A DNA stretch of 64,000 nt, taken from positions 248,001 through 312,000 of the forward strand of contig JAUOPI010000001.1 of the NCBI GenBank assembly GCA_030546905.1. Reading direction: 5' to 3'. This DNA comes from Granulosicoccaceae sp. 1_MG-2023. Lineage in GTDB: Bacteria > Pseudomonadota > Gammaproteobacteria > Granulosicoccales > Granulosicoccaceae. Shown here piece by piece: positions 29,705-38,112 of this stretch. How positions within the stretch are numbered: the first letter of the stretch is position 1; every line of letters starts with the position of its first letter. The notes beneath the pieces are model-generated. The model did no database searches. It was not told where the DNA came from and saw only the letters and a program-made list of their open reading frames with translations. Both the position numbers and the translations under genes were made by a program.

Positions 29705-31078
29705 TCAGTTGCCGGCCTGTTGATTGGCAAAGTGCTCCCGGGTCAGGCGGAACACCACCGGACTGAGCAACAGCAGCGCAACCAGGTTGGGCACCGCCAT
29801 CAGTGCGTTAAGAGTATCGGCGACCAGCCAGACAAAGCCCAGGTTCAGGCTCGAACCCAGCGGAATGGCCAGAATCCACAGTACCCGGTAGGGGACGATG
29901 GCCTTAACCCCGAACAGGAACTCAACGGAGCGTTCGCCGTAAAAGGACCAGCCCAGAATAGTGGTGAAGGCAAAGATCGCCAGGGCGATGGCAACGATAT
30001 AGTTACCCACACCCGGCAGCGCCGTATCAAAGGCCATAGAGGTCAGCTCTGCACCGGAGACACCGCTGGTCCAGGCACCGGAGGTGATGATGACCAGGCC
30101 GGTGATGGAACAGATGATAATGGTGTCGATAAAGGTGCCGAGCATGGCCACCATGCCCTGATTGATCGGGTTTTTGGTTTGCGCTGCGGCGTGGGCAATA
30201 GGCGCGGAACCCAAGCCGGCTTCGTTGGAGAAGATACCGCGTGCGACACCGAAACGAATCGCGGCCCAGACAGCAGCACCGGCAAAGCCGCCCTCAGCTG
30301 CGGCCGGACTGAAGGCATACTGAAATACCAGAGCCAGCGCAGCCGGAATCTCGGCCGCATTGATGGCCAGAACCACCAGGCCGGCCAGCAGATAGGAGAT
30401 CGCCATCAGCGGCACCAGCGCACTGGCCACCTGACCGATACGGCGGATACCGCCGATCAGTACCAGTCCCACCAGTACCATCAGAATGATGCCGGTTGCC
30501 AGATGAGGCAGGCCGAAGCTGGCTTCCATCACGTCCGCGACCGAGTTGGCCTGAACCGTGTTGCCGATACCGAAGCCGGCAACGGCGGCGAAGATCGCAA
30601 ACAGCACGCCAAGCCACGCCCATTTTTTACCCAGACCATTGCGGATGTAGTACATCGGACCGCCCACGTGGGCGCCGCGTTCATCCACTTCGCGGTACTT
30701 CACCGCCAGTACGGCTTCGGCATATTTGGTGGCCATACCGACCAGCGCCGTCAGCCACATCCAGAACAGCGCGCCCGGGCCACCGAGAAAAACAGCGGTC
30801 GCCACGCCGGCGATGTTACCGGTGCCGACGGTTGCCGACAGGGCGGTCATCAGCGCCTGGAACGGCGGGATCTCACCTTCCGACTCGGCATTGCTCGCGG
30901 TGCGGCCTTTCCACATCAGCCGGAATCCGGCGCCTAGTTTGCGGATCGGCATGGCCTTCAGCCCCACACTCAGAAACAGCCCCACGCCGAGAATAAGAAC
31001 CAGCATGGGTGGACCCCATACCAATGAATTTATCGTTGAAATAAAGGCTGAAATTGCTTCCATGGGGTCTCCTGTCAA
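29705..31078 (-). CDS. Sodium:alanine symporter (AGCS family)
   Basis: This 457-residue inner-membrane carrier has about eleven hydrophobic segments. AGCS signatures include FQALMTALSATVGTGNIAGVATAV and the segment FSNEAGLGSAPIAHAAA. It uses the sodium gradient to take up alanine or glycine. The length is typical of AlsT/DagA/CycA-like AGCS proteins. It converges on metQ across the terminator at 29657. Its proximity to gdhA (upstream, same strand, separated by a terminator) suggests a nitrogen or amino-acid theme, but they are not one operon. Confidence 0.94.
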   Translation of the reverse strand: MTGDPMEAISAFISTINSLVWGPPMLVLILGVGLFLSVGLKAMPIRKLGAGFRLMWKGRTASNAESEGEIPPFQALMTALSATVGTGNIAGVATAVFLGGPGALFWMWLTALVGMATKYAEAVLAVKYREVDERGAHVGGPMYYIRNGLGKKWAWLGVLFAIFAAVAGFGIGNTVQANSVADVMEASFGLPHLATGIILMVLVGLVLIGGIRRIGQVASALVPLMAISYLLAGLVVLAINAAEIPAALALVFQYAFSPAAAEGGFAGAAVWAAIRFGVARGIFSNEAGLGSAPIAHAAAQTKNPINQGMVAMLGTFIDTIIICSITGLVIITSGAWTSGVSGAELTSMAFDTALPGVGNYIVAIALAIFAFTTILGWSFYGERSVEFLFGVKAIVPYRVLWILAIPLGSSLNLGFVWLVADTLNALMAVPNLVALLLLSPVVFRLTREHFANQQAGN

Positions 31079-31273
31079 TGAGATTGCCGGACTGTATACG
31101 TCCCGAAGTTCCGAGTTTAATCAATAATTGAGCGCTGTAAACCATTCTGATTGTTCACAATGAATATCAGAAATAGCCCTGTACAGTGCGCTGAACGCTG
31201 TTTTGCGATCCTGCTCAGATGACTGTCCCGGCTTGCGTAGTAAACTCAGGCAGCGGGCGCATCCTATGCCTCC

Positions 31274-31314
31274 ATAAACAAAAACCCGGGTCGTATGCCC
31301 GGGTTTTTGTTTAT
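31274..31314. terminator. Strong terminator after gdhA
   Basis: A perfect 17-bp inverted repeat (31274-31290 and 31298-31314) surrounds a seven-base loop. The GC core CCCGGG is flanked by an A-run and a T-run, so it can act on both strands. It lies 29 bases after the gdhA stop on the minus strand. Confidence 0.93.
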
Positions 31315-31342
31315 AACCGCATGTCAGGAATCAAACCGGCCG

Positions 31343-32734
<1,392 letters not shown>

Positions 32735-32833
32735 TTACCAAAGCCACAAACAGGTAACGACTGGCAGCAGTATTCCAGCCGGGCTGATCAACCAGGGAGG
32801 GCCACCTTTCCAAAAAACGCGCCGTATCTTACA

Positions 32834-32848
32834 GCACCACAGTGGTGC
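32834..32848. promoter_or_regulatory. NtrC-like palindrome, distal site
   Basis: GCACCAC-A-GTGGTGC is a perfect 7-bp inverted repeat of 15 bases. It has the GCAC...GTGC frame and total length of NtrC binding sites at the glnA enhancer. Its centre is 22 bases, about two helical turns, from the centre of the neighbouring site. Confidence 0.6.
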
Positions 32849-32851
32849 GCA

Positions 32852-32874
32852 AAAAGCACCAATTTGGTGCTTTT
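32852..32874. promoter_or_regulatory. NtrC-like palindrome, proximal site
   Basis: The core GCACCAATTTGGTGC (32856-32870) differs from the E. coli glnA site GCACCAACATGGTGC only in the centre. With its flanks it is a perfect palindrome of 11+1+11. It is probably an enhancer for gdhA, about 160 bases upstream of its start. Confidence 0.62.
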
Positions 32875-33226
32875 GTCATTTTTGTGCGCACATGATTCCT
32901 GTTGTAGTGTTGTTAAATATCTGTTTTGTAAGCAATAAAGACTCTTGTGGACTATCGGATGGTCAATTTAATGAGAGGCCTCTGATACCGGTAGTAACAC
33001 GGGAAGCAACGCGCGCCGTTGTTAAGACCACTTAAAAGCGCTTCGCAATCCCTATCCGCACAACTGCCACAGGGGCTGGTTTCCGCTTGCCACCGTTCTG
33101 GAAACACAGGGTGCTTATCTCCGGCAGGTAAGAGTAGGTTTCAGGGACAAAACTGCTTATGCTGGTAACTGAAGACGTGCTATTGCAGACGTCGCCCCGT
33201 TTTTACATGAGCTCAATATTGCTATC

Positions 33227-33242
33227 TGACCCATTTGGGTCA
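33227..33242. promoter_or_regulatory. Perfect palindrome upstream of the Crp/Fnr-type gene
   Basis: TGACCCA-TT-TGGGTCA is a perfect 16-base palindrome, 72 bases before the GTG at 33314. Its position fits an operator, perhaps autoregulatory, for the adjacent regulator. Confidence 0.45.
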
Positions 33243-33313
33243 TGAATGAATGGAACGCCCTGTTTATTTTGAGGGTGGGGCTAATGGCAAAATACGTTAA
33301 GCGGAGGCGATAA

Positions 33314-34018
33314 GTGGACTCGTTGCGAAACAACACCCCACTTGACCACATCAATGTACTGAAGGTCTTGCCGGAGTACGAACGGCGCTCTCTGGCCAAC
33401 GAGGAAGTGGTGCTGCGCCACTATCGTCGCGGCGATATTGTGGCCGAGCCGGGCACTCCGGCCAGAGCCGTGTTTTTTATCATCTCAGGCAAGGTTCGTC
33501 ACCAAGCCTATTCCAGCGATGGCAAAGCGGTGCACTACGGTTTTGATGGCTGCGGTGGTTTGTTTGGCGAAGTCGAAGCCATTGAAGACTCCCCGCGGAC
33601 TCTGGAAAGCAGTGCATTCTGCGATTCGACAATCGGATTGTTGCCGGCGGCCCGGTTCCGCGACCTGTGCGAAAAATACCCAGCGGTTGAACATGCCTTG
33701 CGGGCACTGCTGGTGCAACGCCTCGAAACCCAGATGCGCCGTGTCTTTGAGTTCACCACCTTGTCAGTTCGCGAGCGGGTGCGGCGGGAGATTGTCCGTA
33801 TCGCCGAAGCCCAATTCAGATCTGCGCAGGACAGCACCGCTGAGACGCTGACGATTCACGAACCGCCCACCCATGCTGAAATTGCCGCCTGTATCAGTTC
33901 CCACCGCGAAGCGGTGACGCGCGAAATCAAATCCCTGGAGGCCGAAGGCGTTATCGTTTGGAAGCGTGGTTGCTATCAGGTCCGGGATTTCCCGCGCTTG
34001 CGCGAGCTGGCCAGCTGA
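33314..34018 (+). CDS. Crp/Fnr-family transcription regulator
   Basis: This 234-residue regulator has a cyclic-nucleotide-binding fold (about 15-140; GLFGEVEAIEDSPRTLESSA is the phosphate-cassette region) and a C-terminal winged helix (THAEIAACISSHREAVTREIKSLEAEG). It has no Fnr-type cysteine cluster, and the cassette lacks the arginine-serine pair of a cAMP binder, so the ligand is unclear. The start is GTG at 33314 with GGAGGCG upstream. It differs clearly from the regulator at 5018. Its neighbour gdhA is divergent. Confidence 0.88.
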   Translation: MDSLRNNTPLDHINVLKVLPEYERRSLANEEVVLRHYRRGDIVAEPGTPARAVFFIISGKVRHQAYSSDGKAVHYGFDGCGGLFGEVEAIEDSPRTLESSAFCDSTIGLLPAARFRDLCEKYPAVEHALRALLVQRLETQMRRVFEFTTLSVRERVRREIVRIAEAQFRSAQDSTAETLTIHEPPTHAEIAACISSHREAVTREIKSLEAEGVIVWKRGCYQVRDFPRLRELAS

Positions 34019-34053
34019 CATCACCCGCGCTCTGCAGTCGTTCTGCTGTTTTA

Positions 34054-34071
34054 TGTAAGGGAAATCTTACG
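34054..34071. promoter_or_regulatory. GacA-box-like palindrome
   Basis: TGTAAG-GGAAAT-CTTACG matches the GacA upstream activating sequence (TGTAAG, six bases, CTTACA) at 11 of 12 positions. It lies between the Crp/Fnr gene and the LuxR-type gene, about 190-205 bases before the likely start of the latter. No GGA-rich RNA follows it. Confidence 0.45.
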
Positions 34072-34259
34072 CACAATCCCTGATTTTCAGACCACTCCCG
34101 ATAGCGAATAATCAACCGTGGCTCGTCAGTATGAATGGGCTTCCTACCAGTGCCGCCGGGTCAAGCTGTCCGTGTCGCCGAAAGGGCAGCAGACATCCTG
34201 AAATCCGATGGGAGGCGCTTTGCGTTTTGTCTCCCACCACTGCCTGTGGTAAAGCGCCG

Positions 34260-34883
34260 ATGCCGTCACTGCAACTTCGTCTTGAGCGGGATTTTTTTGC
34301 CCGGATAAGCAATATGCCCCGTTGTCCGCGCCTGTTGCTGGACAAGCTGGGCCGCATTTGTGTGGTCAACGAAGCGGCTGCCGCGATAATCCGCGACAGT
34401 GGGCACTTCCGTGTCCGGCAGGGCAGTCTCGGACTGCGCAATCCGACACTGCACAGGCATTTCTGTGAAGCACTGGAACGCAGTGCGCGGCCGGCCGATG
34501 CCGCTCCGGCAAGCCAGAACCGCGTGCATGTGAGCGCCGCCGGCAAGACGCCGGGTCTGGTTCTGGTCGTTTCGTACTTTTCCGCCGGCCATAGCGCGGC
34601 GTCGGCTTATGTGATGGTTTCGTTGTATAAACCGGATGTGCCGCCATTGCAGATCCGTGCAGGCGATATCGCCGTGATACAGAGCCTGTATGAACTGACC
34701 GCTGCCGAATGCAACATCGCCTCTGCGATGCTGGAGGGAAGGACCGTGGCGCAGACCGCGCAGGCGCTATGCATCACGCCTCAGACCGTGCGCCAGCATC
34801 TCAAAAGCATCATGCGCAAAACCGGCACCCACCGTCAGGCCGAACTGATAGCGCTATTGCTGCGTAATGGTTGTGTCGGGTGA
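34260..34883 (+). CDS. LuxR-type HTH transcription regulator
   Basis: This protein of about 207 residues has a C-terminal LuxR/GerE helix-turn-helix (LYELTAAECNIASAMLEGRTVAQTAQAL and PQTVRQHLKSIMRKTGTHRQAEL). The N-terminal part resembles a degenerate PAS-like sensor (LLLDKLGRICVVNEAAAAII). There is no phospho-acceptor receiver domain. The start is uncertain: ATG 34260 lacks a good ribosome site, TTG 34227 follows a GGAGG at some distance, and ATG 34131 gives an N-terminus with no family features. A GacA-box-like palindrome lies upstream. Confidence 0.8.
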   Translation: MPSLQLRLERDFFARISNMPRCPRLLLDKLGRICVVNEAAAAIIRDSGHFRVRQGSLGLRNPTLHRHFCEALERSARPADAAPASQNRVHVSAAGKTPGLVLVVSYFSAGHSAASAYVMVSLYKPDVPPLQIRAGDIAVIQSLYELTAAECNIASAMLEGRTVAQTAQALCITPQTVRQHLKSIMRKTGTHRQAELIALLLRNGCVG

Positions 34884-34893
34884 TGAGACGGGC

Positions 34894-35232
34894 TTAGCGG
34901 CGCAGAGCCTGCAGGTCGGCGACGACCTGTTGGTCTTCGCGGTAGCGGCGGATTTTGGCGAGCAGCTCAGAGGAGGTCTGCCGGGTCCAGTTGAGGATGT
35001 CGCGGGTGAGTTCGTGGCGGGTAAAATCCTCCCAAAGCGTCTGCTCGCGCAGGGCAGTATCGGCCTTTGCCAATGACGTGCGCAGCGTGCCGAGATACTG
35101 ATCCGTATTGTCCGGTAATTCCGGCAGATAGGCGTGCATATCGGCATTTTCCGGCGCATAGGGATCGCCCACGTACAGGACGGTGGCGACCAGCGCCGCG
35201 GCAACGAGCAGGGTCTTGCTGGGGAGGAACAT
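34894..35232 (-). CDS. Small exported protein of unknown function
   Basis: This is a 112-residue protein with an N-terminal hydrophobic signal (TLLVAAALVATVLYV) and a helical, charged remainder (LREQTLWEDFTRHELTRDILNW, SSELLAKIRRYREDQQVV). I do not recognise a family. It may be periplasmic or anchored by its N-terminus. It converges on the LuxR-type gene. The codon pattern on this strand is better than in the overlapping longer frame, which is a shadow. Confidence 0.6.
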   Translation of the reverse strand: MFLPSKTLLVAAALVATVLYVGDPYAPENADMHAYLPELPDNTDQYLGTLRTSLAKADTALREQTLWEDFTRHELTRDILNWTRQTSSELLAKIRRYREDQQVVADLQALRR

Positions 35233-35334
35233 GAAAAACCTTATCCGGAGAGTTTGACGCAGTTCATATAATAACCGCTGGCGCCGCCGCCGTGACGTAG
35301 CTGATTACCTGAAATTGCGTTGCATTTGTGTTAG

Positions 35335-36342
35335 TCAGCCGGCGAGGATGAAATCGTCCGGCTCATGCAGGCCGGCTTCCAGCAGCATTGCGCGCAGACG
35401 TTCGCCGGCACCGCGCGCGCCGACTGCGCCGACCAGCAGCGCGTCCCCGCGCTCAGCGGTGACTTCGCTGAGGCCTATAACCGGACGGTCACGTTTGAGA
35501 CGGCCGATCTTGTGCGGGGCTATATCCACAAAAGCCTTAACTTCCACGCCCAACGAGAGCAGTACATCGCAAAGTTTCAGGGCCAGCTTGCCGGTCCCGC
35601 AGATCATCGCCGGACGGTTGCGCAGCACGGACTCGGACATGGCCCAGGCTTTGAGCTTGATAAATTCTTTGGGGCTGTAGCGAGTGTCCGTGCGGGTCAG
35701 GCGCGCCTGATGCTCGCGCCACAGCAGCACAAGCTCATCGACCTTGCCCATAGGGATGGCTTTCAGCCAGGCGCGCAACCACAGGTCGTAGTCCTCCGGC
35801 CAACTCAGGTCCCGGTACAGGCCGGTTTGTTTGAAAACATCGCGGCGGATCAGCACGCTGGGGTGGCAAAGCGGGCTTTCAATAAAAATATCACGGCTGA
35901 TATCGGCGTTGTCTTTCAGGCTGTTGAGCCATGCGACATAGTGCAGATTGCCCTGGCCGACGTCATCGTCTTCGTTAAACATCTCCACCCGGCCGCTGAT
36001 GATGCCGGTCTGCGGATGCGCGTCCGCGTAAGCCAGTTGCAGTGCCAGCCGCTCGGGCGTGCTGATGTCGTCAGCGTCCATGCGGGCGATAAACTGCCCG
36101 CGTGCTTTGATGATGCCCAGATTGAGGCTGTCGACGATACCGTCGCCGTTATGCCGCAGAATCCGCAGCCGCGGGTCATCCGGCAGCGTATCGATGGCGC
36201 CGTCGTGGCTGTGATCGTCGATCAGCAACAGCTCCAGATCGTCCATGGTCTGTGACAAGACGGAATCGACGGCCGGGGCCAGGTAGCGACCGGCATTGCG
36301 CACCGGCATTACCACCGAAACGCGTGGCGGGGAGGTGTTCAT
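35335..36342 (-). CDS. Family 2 glycosyltransferase
   Basis: This 335-residue GT-A-fold enzyme begins VSVVMPVRNAGRYLAPAVDSVLSQT, and the metal/nucleotide-sugar motif appears as FIARMDADD. The catalytic region is followed by LSWPEDYDLWLRAWLKA. The last 90 residues look like a Rossmann-type domain (ICGTGKLALKLCDVLLSLGVEVKAFVDI), so the protein may couple sugar transfer with a second nucleotide-binding domain. The donor and acceptor are unknown. It stands apart from any polysaccharide cluster; the thioredoxin-fold gene lies just upstream (18 bases) on the same strand. Confidence 0.88.
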   Translation of the reverse strand: MNTSPPRVSVVMPVRNAGRYLAPAVDSVLSQTMDDLELLLIDDHSHDGAIDTLPDDPRLRILRHNGDGIVDSLNLGIIKARGQFIARMDADDISTPERLALQLAYADAHPQTGIISGRVEMFNEDDDVGQGNLHYVAWLNSLKDNADISRDIFIESPLCHPSVLIRRDVFKQTGLYRDLSWPEDYDLWLRAWLKAIPMGKVDELVLLWREHQARLTRTDTRYSPKEFIKLKAWAMSESVLRNRPAMICGTGKLALKLCDVLLSLGVEVKAFVDIAPHKIGRLKRDRPVIGLSEVTAERGDALLVGAVGARGAGERLRAMLLEAGLHEPDDFILAG

Positions 36343-36360
36343 CGGGGTTTCCCTGTGGTC

Positions 36361-36930
36361 TCAGGCGCCGGCGTCAGCGCTTTTCCATTTGATATTGCAG
36401 CCCATTGAGGGCTGCTGCAGGGCAGGCGCGGGGCGGCCTTCGAGCAGCGCGTCGGCGGCATTGCGCAGGTCGCGACCGTCGGGCTTTATCTGATTGCCCG
36501 GACGGGCCTCATCAAAGCGTCCGCGGTAAAAAAGCGTCCCGTCAGGGGCAAACAAAAAGAAATCCGGTGTGCAGACGGCACCGAAAGCCTTGGCTGCAGA
36601 CTGGCTTTCATCGTACAGATAAGGGAAGCTGAAGCCGCTTTGCGCGGCAAATTCGGCCATTTTGTCAGGACTGTCGTCCGGATAGGCCGTGGCGTCGTTG
36701 GCGTTGATGGCGATCAGTTGCAGGCCTCGCGGCTGATAGTCGTGGCCGAAGGCGCCCAGCGCCTCGCGGATTAGCAGCACAAACGGGCAGTGATTGCAGA
36801 TAAAAGCCACCAGAACCGGTTTGCCGGTGAGCGTCTCCGAGCTGACCATACGGCCGCTGCCCGGTTCCGGTAGGGCAAAGGACGGCAGCGGGCTGCCGAT
36901 ATCAATCATAAGGGACTCCGTCAGGGCCAT
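36361..36930 (-). CDS. Thioredoxin-fold peroxiredoxin-like protein
   Basis: This 189-residue protein is of the AhpC/TSA-redoxin class with a C-x-x-C motif (FICNHCPF, Cys45 and Cys48) after the first strand, then GLQLIAINANDATAYPDDSPDKM and VCTPDFFLFAPDGTLFYRGRFDEA. Proteins of this pattern are annotated as thioredoxin-family proteins of unknown substrate. A second start at Met8 is possible. There is no signal peptide, so it is cytoplasmic. Confidence 0.87.
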   Translation of the reverse strand: MALTESLMIDIGSPLPSFALPEPGSGRMVSSETLTGKPVLVAFICNHCPFVLLIREALGAFGHDYQPRGLQLIAINANDATAYPDDSPDKMAEFAAQSGFSFPYLYDESQSAAKAFGAVCTPDFFLFAPDGTLFYRGRFDEARPGNQIKPDGRDLRNAADALLEGRPAPALQQPSMGCNIKWKSADAGA

Positions 36931-37012
36931 GAAATACTCCGTATTACTGTCTGATCTTCGCGGGATGACATTCCCGGGACTGCTGATTAGACTTTAACGT
37001 TATCACTCAGGA

Positions 37013-37642
37013 ATGTCAGGAACTCGCGTGGAAGGTCAGTTATATACCGTTTCAGCCCCCTCAGGCGCCGGCAAAACCAGCCTGGTGCGTCAGCTCATGC
37101 AGCGCGTACCGGATTTGAAAGTGTCGGTTTCACACACCACGCGGCCCATGCGTCCCGGTGATCTGGAGGGCCGTGACTATTTCTTTGTCGATAAGCCCCG
37201 CTTTGAGCAGATGATCGCCGACGGCGCGTTCCTGGAATACGCACAGGTCTTCGACAACTACTACGGCACCAGCCGGGCGGCGGTCGAAGCGACCCTGAAA
37301 GCCGGCCACGATGTGCTGCTGGAGATCGACTGGCAGGGTGCTTCACAGGTTAAGCAACTGCTGCCGGACACCTGTTCGATCTTTATTCTGCCGCCCTCGC
37401 GTGAAGCGCTGGTCGAACGCCTGCAGGGCCGTGGCCAGGACTCCGAAGAGGTCATTGCGCGGCGCACCGCCGAGGCTGTGGCCGAGATGGTGCATTACCA
37501 TTCTGCGGACTACCTGATTATCAATGATCAGTTCGACGTGGCGGTGCATCAGCTGGTGTCCCTGGTGGAAGCAGGGCGTCTGACCTTGCAGCGCCAGCAG
37601 GCCCGGCACCATGATCTGATCGAAAAACTGCTGAGCCGCTAG
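37013..37642 (+). CDS. gmk: Guanylate kinase
   Basis: This 209-residue enzyme phosphorylates GMP to GDP. The P-loop is SAPSGAGKTSLV, and the GMP-binding region contains SHTTRPMRPGDLEGRDYFF. It heads a group gmk-rpoZ-spoT-recG in the usual gammaproteobacterial order; the link is fitting because Gmk is a known target of (p)ppGpp in several bacteria. The start is ATG 37013. Confidence 0.97.
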   Translation: MSGTRVEGQLYTVSAPSGAGKTSLVRQLMQRVPDLKVSVSHTTRPMRPGDLEGRDYFFVDKPRFEQMIADGAFLEYAQVFDNYYGTSRAAVEATLKAGHDVLLEIDWQGASQVKQLLPDTCSIFILPPSREALVERLQGRGQDSEEVIARRTAEAVAEMVHYHSADYLIINDQFDVAVHQLVSLVEAGRLTLQRQQARHHDLIEKLLSR

Positions 37643-37828
37643 CCTTGCAAGCCTGACATGGTGGAAAACTTGCGCTTTTGGCTGGTTTTTGGCATGTCGT
37701 TTAACTAGAATCAAAATCAGCCTGCCGGTAAGCCCCGTCCTGATCCCGTTTGCTCTCTGCTACGGCCTGATTCAAGTGCCGGGCTACCGGTGCCGTATTG
37801 ACTATAGAATTTCCGGAGTAAGACTCTT

Positions 37829-38089
37829 ATGGCACGAGTGACCGTCGAGGACAGCCTCGAGAAAGTTGCAAACCGTTTCGAACTGGTCCTGTTGGCAGCC
37901 AAGCGCGCCCGCGACATCAGCATGGGTGCCGAGGCAATGGTGCCGGAAGAAAAAGACAAACCCACCGTTATCGCCCTGCGTGAAATCGCCGAGGGTCTCA
38001 TTGACGACAGTTATGCACGCAAACAAGCTGCGATCGAAGCCATCGAGCTGCCGCCGATGAATCTCGACGCTGACGCCGGATTGCGATAA
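37829..38089 (+). CDS. rpoZ: RNA polymerase omega subunit
   Basis: This 86-residue omega subunit has the conserved N-terminal [28 protein letters not shown] and [10 protein letters not shown]. Omega helps to assemble RNA polymerase and forms part of a ppGpp-binding site in E. coli. The gene lies 186 bases after gmk, with a possible -10 TAGAAT near 37708, and precedes spoT by 23 bases. Confidence 0.97.
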   Translation: MARVTVEDSLEKVANRFELVLLAAKRARDISMGAEAMVPEEKDKPTVIALREIAEGLIDDSYARKQAAIEAIELPPMNLDADAGLR

Positions 38090-38112
38090 GCGACGAGCCC
38101 GGATCTCACCGC

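Noticed and set aside
29684-30937. Long open frame of 417 codons on + opposite the alanine symporter
   Set aside because: It lies wholly antisense to a well-supported gene and its translation is rich in Gln, Gly, Arg and His with no family pattern. The same applies to long frames opposite hslU (180-1484), fadD (10201-11340), sucA (14127-15170), gdhA (31295-32593) and spoT (38998-39951).
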